Notes under the pieces: generated by a model
Told to the model about the DNA's origin: nothing
Database searches by the model: none
What the model saw: only the letters and a program-made list of their open reading frames with translations
In this document: positions 1-5,604 of the stretch, one piece after another
Position numbering within the stretch: the stretch's first letter is position 1
Layout of the letters: each line of letters starts with the position of its first letter
Translations under genes and position numbers: made by a program
Source of the DNA: Spirochaetales bacterium
Lineage (GTDB): Bacteria > Spirochaetota > Spirochaetia > Treponematales > UBA12059
Length of the DNA: 7,452 nucleotides
Assembly (NCBI GenBank): GCA_004525355.1
Contig: SPCK01000095.1
Location: 1 to 7,452 of the forward strand
Direction: 5' to 3'

Positions 1-1248
1 GGAGCCGGTCAGCTTGAGCCTCGAGCCATCCGGGGCGATATACAGCCCGTCGAGGTTCTGCCCTGAAAAATGGGCCGACGAAGGTGTCTTCCTGAAGGAC
101 TTGGCAATCTCTGCGCTCATTCGGCGATAGCGTCCATCCCAGCGACCTGAAACGTCTGCCTTGATGCGCAGGTCCTGGAAAACCCGCACGTTTATCATGT
201 CCGACGCGGCGAGTTCGATGTCCATGAGGCGTCGCAGATTCCGTACTGACTGGTTCCTTGCTGCGATATACAGACCGAATCGCGTGGGATTGGAATTTTC
301 CCATTGGTAGATTTCGACGACGTCCTGGCCAGAGAACAGCAGGCTGCCGTCCCGAGGCTGGAATGTCAGGAACAGCGCGTCTTTCGAGAGTGGATCCTGT
401 GATTCCTTGTACCAGATTCCTTCAAGCCATGCGGAGAAGGTTTCAGCCTTGCCATCCAGGATGGCGGCCGCCATCTTTTGCGCGATGCTGGCTCCCGGTA
501 TGCGTTCCTCGGTCGTTTTCACGAAGGAACGGTCGAAAAAGCTCCATATCCAGGTTTCCTTGATCTGATCGAGGAAATTGGCCGAGCCTGGATCCGATCT
601 CCAGACGGAAATCGGCCAGCTTTCAGCGTTCGTCTGTCCCAGTTTGTAACTGTCCGGTCGCTCTGCATCCTCCACGAGTACCGCGCCGGCCGCGGTTTCA
701 AAGACCTTGACGAAGGCCAATCCCTGGCCGCCGCCTTCGGGAGTGGTCTTCCAGAAGACGGTCATGGTCTGTTCGTTCGCGTCGTTCATACCCGTGCATA
801 CGATATTCAGGTTATGGTCACCCACCATGTCGTATACTGCTACTTGGAACGTCTTGACTTTGGTGGCCAGGGTATCGCCCTCCCAGGCGCGAACCCAATG
901 CCTGGTTCCCGGCGAGTAGTCAGCTACGACGATGAGTATCCGGTTGCCGGTGTCGTCGGAACACCTCGCGATGAGGATCTGTTCCTCTTCCTCGTCATAA
1001 TCCAGGTTGAAGGTATACAGGTCGAGCAATATCTCATTGGGGTTCAATTTAATGGCACTGGTTATCTTCCTGTCATCGACAGTGTTTTCCTTCACCGCGC
1101 CGGTCTGGGATGCATCGATGGAACGATACCTGACCGGTGCGCTTGCCGCCGAAGATCCTCGGATACGGGGCGAGATGAGGAAAAACAGGGTCAAGCCGAT
1201 GGCGAGGGCCACCGCCACGAAAAAAGCGCGTTGCGTATATCGTTTCAT
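1..1248 (-). CDS. Pallilysin (Tp0751)-like lipocalin-domain membrane protein, 3' end outside window
   Basis: 416 codons are visible from ATG at 1248 with no stop, so the C-terminus is missing. Residues 8-24 form a hydrophobic signal anchor followed by basic residues; no lipobox cysteine is present, unlike the lipoprotein Tp0751. Residues 74-176 contain acidic beta-rich motifs (DYDEEEEQILI at 83-93, DMVGDHNLNIV at 140-150) resembling FG-GAP/VCBS calcium-binding repeats. Residues 270-377 match T. pallidum pallilysin as I remember it: L-x-G-[IL]-W, FS-x-x-x-V-x-EI at 305-313, N-x-[SA]-[VI] then RR at 339-340, VR-x-x-x-D at 354-359, and WDG-[RQ]-Y at 370-374. The pallilysin HEVIH aligns with SDMIN (349-353), so the zinc-protease motif is absent. 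The gene follows the DHH gene by 16 nt with only a weak AGG ribosome site. Known of the family: Tp0751 has a lipocalin fold and binds host matrix proteins. Inferred here: an envelope-exposed binding protein, not a metalloprotease. Confidence 0.75.
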   Translation of the reverse strand, partial: MKRYTQRAFFVAVALAIGLTLFFLISPRIRGSSAASAPVRYRSIDASQTGAVKENTVDDRKITSAIKLNPNEILLDLYTFNLDYDEEEEQILIARCSDDTGNRILIVVADYSPGTRHWVRAWEGDTLATKVKTFQVAVYDMVGDHNLNIVCTGMNDANEQTMTVFWKTTPEGGGQGLAFVKVFETAAGAVLVEDAERPDSYKLGQTNAESWPISVWRSDPGSANFLDQIKETWIWSFFDRSFVKTTEERIPGASIAQKMAAAILDGKAETFSAWLEGIWYKESQDPLSKDALFLTFQPRDGSLLFSGQDVVEIYQWENSNPTRFGLYIAARNQSVRNLRRLMDIELAASDMINVRVFQDLRIKADVSGRWDGRYRRMSAEIAKSFRKTPSSAHFSGQNLDGLYIAPDGSRLKLTGS

Positions 1249-1264
1249 GGTTCGTGAAAAACCT

Positions 1265-2245
1265 TCAATTGGGCAGGATGGACCCGATCAGTTCTAGCAC
1301 CTTCTTCTTGATCGTATCAAGGGGATAGGGCGACTTGAAGCCAGCTGCGGTCTTGTGACCGCCCCCGCCGAAGGATTGAGCTACATGGGCAACGTTCACC
1401 GATCCCTTGGACCGCAGCGAACAGCGAAGAATGCCTGAGTAATTCATCTTGAAGAAGACGGAGACTTCTATCGATTTTCCTTGCAACGGTACGTTGATCA
1501 AATCCTCGGCATCCTCATACGAGGCCCCGGTCGACATGAGGGTTTCCTTGTTCATCACCTGGATGGCAATCTGATCCTCATGGTGGAGCTCCAGCGTCGA
1601 CAGGACCTCCTTGCGGAGCAACAGGACGCTGGTAGCCGAGGACTCGTAGAGCAGGTTGTGGATCATTGATGGGTTCGCACCCTTGCGAACCAGGTCGAGG
1701 GCCGCGGCCAAGGTCGATGCGCTCGTCTTTGCATAACTGAAGGAGCCCGTATCGTAAACGATACCCGCGAACAGGGCGCGGGCGACGTCCTTGGCAATGG
1801 GTATGCCCAACTTCTTCAGGACGTAGTGAACCATTTCGCAGGTGCTTGACGCGTCCGGTACGGAGCATGCTTCCTCGCGTGTGACACCCATTGCCTCGTG
1901 GTGGTCGAATAGGATGATGCTGCCTGCCCTGGACAGGACGATATCGGCCATATCACCCGTGTACTGGATGTCGTTCGTATCGATGAGCACCACCGTGGTA
2001 CCGCTCAGGTCGCTGTCCTCGAGTTTGGCCGCACCGAGGACCTCTATAATGCCGCGTTCGTCTATGAATGCGTATTTTGGGGGATAATCATCGGCGTTGA
2101 CCGCACGGATCTTCTTGCCCGTAGCACTCAGGGCGACCGCCAGGGCATACTCGGCACCCAAGCCGTCGGCATCTGGAGACTCATGCGAGGTCAGGATAAA
2201 GTCATTTCCATCGCGAAAACGGCCGGCTGCCTCATCAAGAGTCAT
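1265..2245 (-). CDS. DHH/DHHA1 phosphoesterase, NrnA-like (oligoribonuclease / pAp phosphatase)
   Basis: This 326-aa protein has the usual NrnA length and layout. The N-terminal DHH domain shows motif I H21-x-x-x-D25-A-D27-G-L-G-A, motif II D89 in LIDTND, motif III D114-H115-H116, and motif IV D165 in IVYDTGSFSY. These are the two-metal (Mn2+) ligands of the family, and all are intact. The C-terminal DHHA1 substrate-binding domain carries GGGGHK at 293-298 followed by TAAGF. Family members degrade short RNA oligomers (including pGpG/pApA from cyclic dinucleotides) and dephosphorylate 3'-phosphoadenosine 5'-phosphate in the cytoplasm; which substrate applies here cannot be read from sequence. 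Its ATG overlaps the stop of the upstream VWA gene as ATGA, implying translational coupling, and the pallilysin-like gene follows 16 nt later. No signal peptide or membrane segment is seen. The family call is firm; the exact substrate is not. Confidence 0.92.
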   Translation of the reverse strand: MTLDEAAGRFRDGNDFILTSHESPDADGLGAEYALAVALSATGKKIRAVNADDYPPKYAFIDERGIIEVLGAAKLEDSDLSGTTVVLIDTNDIQYTGDMADIVLSRAGSIILFDHHEAMGVTREEACSVPDASSTCEMVHYVLKKLGIPIAKDVARALFAGIVYDTGSFSYAKTSASTLAAALDLVRKGANPSMIHNLLYESSATSVLLLRKEVLSTLELHHEDQIAIQVMNKETLMSTGASYEDAEDLINVPLQGKSIEVSVFFKMNYSGILRCSLRSKGSVNVAHVAQSFGGGGHKTAAGFKSPYPLDTIKKKVLELIGSILPN

Positions 2246-3051
2246 GCGTTTCTTTTTCCCTTGTCTTTATCTTCGCGTTTCCTGGAGCGTGCGAGGGCCG
2301 CAGCGAAAATGGCCAGGGCAATCAAGCCCAGGGCTACGAGACCATAGAGCAACCAAGCCGGGAACGTCGCACGTGAAGACGCGCCGGTCTCGCGCTGGCT
2401 ACCGTCTGAAGCACTGTCGGATGACCCTCCCGTCGCCCCGGGAAGGAGGACGCCAGGTCTGTCCGGCGCTTCCGCCAGAGTCAGCATCAACGAGCGAGCC
2501 TCGTCCTCGATCCGGCCTGAAAGGCCATAACCGATAGTGATGATGCGGAAGGAGCCCATGTCGACTTTCTTGACGTACTGCAGGAGGGTATGGTGCATGG
2601 TGTAATCAGCCGAGTAGTAGCGAGTACCCTTGGGCGCTTCCTGGCGCTCGTCGGTTACCAGGAGCAGGTATTTGGGCCGTTCAGGATGCCCTCGTTCCAG
2701 CACCAGCGCATCGAGGGCATCAAGGGCGGCACCGATATCGGTGAATTTGCCATCAGCCTCCAGGGATCCGAGGCTTCGAACGAGGGTGGCCGTGTCAGCC
2801 TCGGCGGTGATATCGCCCTTCCATAATATCTTTCGTTCGCCATAGAACGACATGACCATGGCCCAGTCTCCGGGCGCCATGAGTCGCCCGACGATTTCGC
2901 CAGCTACGAACTCCTTGGCCGCCGGCATGGCTACCTGCATCGACAGGGACGTGTCCAGGAGGACGAAAAAATCAATGGCATCAGTGCGCTCGTCACCGGT
3001 TGCCAGCGTGAGTGGAAGAAGGAGCAGGAGAGAAGCGAGAATACGTTTCAT
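2242..3051 (-). CDS. Membrane-anchored von Willebrand factor A (VWA) domain protein, Tp0750-like
   Basis: I chose ATG 3051 (269 aa) because it opens directly into a signal peptide (MKR, then a Leu-rich core at residues 4-17, ending near LATG). An upstream in-frame ATG at 3207 would add 52 basic residues in front of it and spoil secretion. The mature protein begins with a VWA domain (about 25-215). Its MIDAS metal site is complete: D33-T-S35-L-S37, T104-D105, and T133-D134 in LLLVTDE. A Ser/Gly-rich stretch (about 205-228) leads to one transmembrane helix (about 233-253) and a very basic cytoplasmic tail, so the VWA domain should lie outside the inner membrane. Synteny suggests a counterpart of T. 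pallidum Tp0750, a VWA protein linked to pallilysin and reported to act on host clot and matrix proteins. A Bat-type VWA protein is an alternative. First gene of the minus operon, overlapping the DHH gene by 4 nt. Confidence 0.88.
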   Translation of the reverse strand: MKRILASLLLLLPLTLATGDERTDAIDFFVLLDTSLSMQVAMPAAKEFVAGEIVGRLMAPGDWAMVMSFYGERKILWKGDITAEADTATLVRSLGSLEADGKFTDIGAALDALDALVLERGHPERPKYLLLVTDERQEAPKGTRYYSADYTMHHTLLQYVKKVDMGSFRIITIGYGLSGRIEDEARSLMLTLAEAPDRPGVLLPGATGGSSDSASDGSQRETGASSRATFPAWLLYGLVALGLIALAIFAAALARSRKREDKDKGKRNA

Positions 3052-3175
3052 CGAACCACCCGTTCGGTACTTGCTGCCCGGGATGCATCGCCTTGGTGCG
3101 CGCGCCCGGAACCTCAGCTTTTCGGGATATCCGCGTGAACGCTCCCGCTGAAATAGCGACGGCGTACGCGACACG

Positions 3176-3203
3176 AGTATAAGGGATGCCTGGCGGAGGG
3201 CAA
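3176..3203 (-). promoter_or_regulatory. Candidate sigma70-type promoter for the VWA-DHH-pallilysin-like operon
   Basis: On the minus strand, TTGCCC (3203-3198, 4/6 to TTGACA) and TATACT (3181-3176, 5/6 to TATAAT) are separated by 16 nt. Transcription would start near 3168, giving a leader of roughly 115 nt before ATG 3051. No other comparable pair was found close to this gene. Motif match only. Confidence 0.35.
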
Positions 3204-3281
3204 ACAAACCAAATCAGCCAAAGGCACCCGCCACAAGACATCAGCATCATGCATTTTATACCGTTTGGCAAGGAAAAAAAA

Positions 3282-3299
3282 CAGGGTAACCCTGCAGGG
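3282..3299. repeat. Two overlapping short palindromes (operator-like)
   Basis: CAGGGT-A-ACCCTG (3282-3294) is an inverted repeat with 6-bp arms around a single A. It overlaps the perfect 10-bp palindrome CCCTGCAGGG (3290-3299). The block reads as CAGGG / CCCTG / CAGGG. It sits upstream of both divergent promoters and could be a protein-binding site, but no regulator is identifiable and short palindromes also arise by chance. Confidence 0.3.
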
Positions 3300-3308
3300 G
3301 GAAACTGG

Positions 3309-3373
3309 TTGGCAATTGAACGTTGGATGTCCCGGAATCCTGCTGTTTCTCGTCCAGTTGCCAAAATTGAACG
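3309..3373. repeat. Repeated TTGGCAA/TTGCCAA + ATTGAACG elements upstream of cfpA
   Basis: TTGGCAA at 3309-3315 runs into ATTGAACG (3315-3322). Its inverted counterpart TTGCCAA at 3358-3364 is followed closely by a second ATTGAACG (3366-3373), exactly 51 bp after the first. A further TTGGCAA lies at 3265-3271. The downstream element overlaps a possible -35 (TTGCCA), so these could be regulator-binding sites or a duplicated promoter segment. Confidence 0.35.
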
Positions 3374-3391
3374 AGTATCTACGATTATAAT
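3358..3391 (+). promoter_or_regulatory. Candidate distal cfpA promoter
   Basis: TTGCCA (3358-3363, 5/6 to TTGACA) is followed after 16 nt by TACGAT (3380-3385, 4/6). A perfect TATAAT lies just beyond at 3386-3391, but its distance from TTGCCA (22 nt) or from TTGAAC at 3367-3372 (13 nt) is not standard. A start here would give a leader of about 95-100 nt. Motif-based only. Confidence 0.3.
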
Positions 3392-3425
3392 GCACTGAAA
3401 TGGATTCTTTTTTTTATTTGTCCTC

Positions 3426-3464
3426 TTTACTTTTTTTTTCACTGGGTTACTATGACTGTACTAT
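3426..3464 (+). promoter_or_regulatory. Candidate proximal cfpA promoter(s) with T9 tract
   Basis: Two overlapping candidates share the repeated hexamer TACTAT. Candidate one is TTTACT (3426-3431), 16 nt, then TACTAT (3448-3453). Candidate two is TTTTCA (3436-3441), 17 nt, then TACTAT (3459-3464). Each box matches the sigma70 consensus at 4/6. The T-rich DNA around and upstream could act as an UP-like or bent element. The leader would be only about 20-35 nt and carries the cfpA Shine-Dalgarno. Confidence 0.4.
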
Positions 3465-3480
3465 TCGAACCCGCATTTAT

Positions 3481-3486
3481 AAGGAG
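3481..3486 (+). promoter_or_regulatory. Shine-Dalgarno of cfpA (AAGGAG)
   Basis: AAGGAG lies 7 nt before ATG 3494. This strong site decides the cfpA start. An in-frame ATG at 3452 lies inside the candidate promoter and has no purine-rich site in front of it. Confidence 0.8.
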
Positions 3487-3493
3487 ACGTACA

Positions 3494-5539
3494 ATGGGTG
3501 CCATAGATCTTCCCAGGAGTCCAAATGTTTTCCATCCCGAGAAACCGAGTGCAGTCGGTTCTCGCAATTCTCTGGCGCAGGAAAACCGCGACCAGCAGAA
3601 GGAAGTTGATCAGCTGCTACACGAGGAGACCAACAAGGTCCTCCACCACCTCCACTCCCGTCTGCCCAAGGAGGTGCTTGAGCGCCTTGATGTAATGGGT
3701 GGCCTCAAGGAGAAGGTGTACAACTATTTCAACCAGAACTACCAGAACATGTTCAATCGCTATATCGTCACGACCGAGGACGAAATGGTGAAGAAGGTCA
3801 GGAACTTCATCGACAAGGAAGAGATGAAGAGCCTGTCCCGCTACACGCCGAAAGAAATAGCGGCCTTGCTCGACGAAGTTGGTGGAGCTGACAAGTTCAA
3901 TACCGGCGAGATCGAAAAGTCCATGGTCAACATGTTCGGACACCTGCAGGGTCACATCCAGCGCGGCGTGAACGAACTCGAAAACCTGACCAATTCCCTC
4001 CTGCGCCAGAAGACCGACGTTGGCGCTTTCATCCGCGGCGAGAACGCCTATTCCGTGGTCAAGTGCGCGTTCAAGGACAACACCTACAAGCCCAAGACCG
4101 TAGCCGATGTCAAGTTGTCAGTGAATATCCTGGATTCCGAGCTGATCAGCCCGATCTTCCACTACCAGGTGACCGTCGAATACCTGATCAAGGACCTGAT
4201 CGCCAAGCACATTATCGATACCATCGACAAGGAAATCGAGAACGTCAAGGATCAGCTTATCGACCAAGGCAAGGAAGAGCTCAACGATACCGAGATCATC
4301 TTCGAGAGGATGAAGAAGGTAAAGGAGTTCACCGATGACGAAACGGAGAATCCCAAGTCCAAGCGCTATACGATCATAGCCAAGGACCTGATGGACAGGA
4401 TCAACAATCTCCGCGCCGAGATTGATCCCGCCTCCTTCGACCAGCTCAATATCCGAGAGAATCTCAAGCACATCATCGACATCGAGAATATCCGCAACCG
4501 CGGCTACAACACGGCAGTCAACTCGCTGACTTCCATCCTGGATACCTCCAAGATGGGTTACCAGTACATCGAGAACCTCAAGAACGCCCGTCTCCTGTAC
4601 ATTCGCGAATACGAGGATACCGATCGCGCCATCCTTCCCGACGAGCGCTACCAGATCCGCCTGCAGTACTACGACAACGCCCAGCTGATCGAGGAACGCA
4701 AGGCTTACGACGTGCAGATCACCAGCTTCGAGACCGAGGTACAGCACCTCTGGGACGTGCTCGGGATGATGTACGACGATTCCAAGTTCCTCAAGCGCAT
4801 CACCGACTTCGACGACTTGGCCAAGATCATGAAGAACAAGATCCGCCGCAAGATCAAGGATCGCTCCGGTGAGCCACTGTACGAGGACATCGCCAAGGTA
4901 TGGGACGAGATTTCGTTCGTCAAAGCCGCGGAGACCGATGTCGAGAGTCTCAACCGCACATACATTTTCGAGAAGGACAAGGTCAAGAACCGCCTTATCC
5001 TGATGCGCGACAAGCTCAAGAACATGTACGCCTATCAGTACCCCATCCAGCGACGTGTGGTTGAAGAGCGTCTGGAATTCCTTGAGAAGGAATTCCAGCG
5101 TTTCGACTACATGATCAATCCCTACCACATCCAGCCTGGTCTTCTTCTTGACGTGGATATCTGCTCCATCAAGCGCAAGAAGGCCACCTTGGACGGCATG
5201 GCAAACGTGCTCAACGAATTCCTGCACGGCGTTTCCAAGGGCTTCCAGGATGCTGCTTTCGCGTCGTTCAGCCGCCGCCGTTCGACTGTGCGCGAGGATA
5301 TCGCCCAGTCATTCGCCCCGCCTTCCATGGATGACAGTGACGAATCCCCCTCGTCAGGTTATCTTGCCATGCTCAACAGCGAGCCTGCGCCGGCTCTTCC
5401 TGCGGCGACCGCATCCAAGGCTCCCGCAAAACGGGGACGCAAGCCTGGTGCCAAGGGCGTCGTGGACGCACCCCGGACAGCCCGCAAGCCCGGACGCAAA
5501 TCAAAAAAACGGAATGAGGGCGGGATCCGCGAGCTCTGA
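3494..5539 (+). CDS. cfpA: Cytoplasmic filament protein A (CfpA)
   Basis: The start at 3494 gives 681 aa, close to the roughly 678 aa I recall for T. pallidum CfpA; an upstream ATG at 3452 would add 14 residues but has no ribosome site. CfpA forms the ribbon of cytoplasmic filaments that runs the length of treponemal cells beneath the inner membrane, near the periplasmic flagella; T. denticola mutants lacking it are reported to have division and nucleoid defects. Recognition rests on conserved stretches such as [60 protein letters not shown] and [17 protein letters not shown]. The body (to about residue 610) is mainly helical and charged with likely coiled coils, no signal peptide and no membrane span. 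From about 611 it becomes disordered, ending in a basic tail (646-681) with RGRKPG and RKPGRK motifs. Codon choice is strongly biased to C/G-ending codons (ATC, AAG, CGC, GAG), consistent with high expression. It ends just before an intrinsic terminator. Confidence 0.93.
   Translation: MGAIDLPRSPNVFHPEKPSAVGSRNSLAQENRDQQKEVDQLLHEETNKVLHHLHSRLPKEVLERLDVMGGLKEKVYNYFNQNYQNMFNRYIVTTEDEMVKKVRNFIDKEEMKSLSRYTPKEIAALLDEVGGADKFNTGEIEKSMVNMFGHLQGHIQRGVNELENLTNSLLRQKTDVGAFIRGENAYSVVKCAFKDNTYKPKTVADVKLSVNILDSELISPIFHYQVTVEYLIKDLIAKHIIDTIDKEIENVKDQLIDQGKEELNDTEIIFERMKKVKEFTDDETENPKSKRYTIIAKDLMDRINNLRAEIDPASFDQLNIRENLKHIIDIENIRNRGYNTAVNSLTSILDTSKMGYQYIENLKNARLLYIREYEDTDRAILPDERYQIRLQYYDNAQLIEERKAYDVQITSFETEVQHLWDVLGMMYDDSKFLKRITDFDDLAKIMKNKIRRKIKDRSGEPLYEDIAKVWDEISFVKAAETDVESLNRTYIFEKDKVKNRLILMRDKLKNMYAYQYPIQRRVVEERLEFLEKEFQRFDYMINPYHIQPGLLLDVDICSIKRKKATLDGMANVLNEFLHGVSKGFQDAAFASFSRRRSTVREDIAQSFAPPSMDDSDESPSSGYLAMLNSEPAPALPAATASKAPAKRGRKPGAKGVVDAPRTARKPGRKSKKRNEGGIREL
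3538..3564 (+). other. Hairpin within the first codons of cfpA
   Basis: CGAGAAACCGA and TCGGTTCTCG can pair as a 10-bp stem with one bulged A and a 6-nt loop (GTGCAG), covering codons 15-24. It lies in the poorly conserved N-terminal extension, where codon constraint is weak. It could influence translation or mRNA stability of an abundant transcript, or be chance. Confidence 0.35.
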
Positions 5540-5554
5540 TCCGACCCACTACCG

Positions 5555-5585
5555 GCGCCCCCCGATAGCCGGGGGGCGCTTTTTT
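5555..5585 (+). terminator. Rho-independent terminator after cfpA
   Basis: GCGCCCCCC (5555-5563) pairs perfectly with GGGGGGCGC (5571-5579), extended by G5564-C5570 around a 5-nt loop, and is followed by six T (5580-5585). It starts 15 nt after the cfpA stop. The next gene starts about 19 nt after the T-tract, so it also acts as a barrier that limits expression of the downstream genes. Confidence 0.92.
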
Positions 5586-5604
5586 CAAGATGGAAGGGGA
5601 AGTT

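Larger units (their letters stand above)
3052..3493. other. AT-rich divergent intergenic region
   Basis: This 442-bp gap separates the minus operon from cfpA. I see no convincing gene: short reading frames here lack ribosome sites and recognisable protein character. The half near the VWA gene is GC-rich like the coding DNA and would be its mRNA leader. The half near cfpA is clearly more AT-rich, with an A8 run (3274-3281), a T8 run (3408-3415) and a T9 run (3431-3439). Candidate promoters, repeats and palindromes within it are listed separately. Confidence 0.7.

Noticed and set aside
478..1257. 259-codon plus-strand frame opposite the pallilysin-like gene
   Set aside because: The minus-strand product has a coherent signal anchor and pallilysin domain over the full span; the plus-strand frame has no recognisable protein features or ribosome site.
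3052..3207. 52-residue N-terminal extension of the VWA protein from ATG 3207
   Set aside because: The extension is Arg-rich and would precede an otherwise perfect signal peptide; the start at 3051 explains the protein better, and the candidate promoter lies within the extension.
3367..3391. TTGAAC followed by a perfect TATAAT as a cfpA promoter
   Set aside because: The spacer is only 13 nt, too short for a normal sigma70 promoter; TTGCCA with TACGAT fits better, though TATAAT is mentioned there.
3186..3398. Possible small protein (70 codons) in the intergenic region
   Set aside because: No ribosome site, composition unlike a protein, and the span overlaps both candidate promoters and the repeats.
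4118..5227. Long open frame (369 codons) on the minus strand opposite cfpA
   Set aside because: It is a shadow of cfpA's biased codon use, which keeps the opposite strand free of stops. The product is an implausible Leu/Val/Asp-rich repeat-like string, has no ribosome site, and cfpA itself is a clear gene.
5590..5604. Earlier start (ATG 5590) for the 348-aa gene
   Set aside because: It lies 5 nt from the terminator T-tract with no ribosome site, and its own codons are the purine-rich site for ATG 5605.
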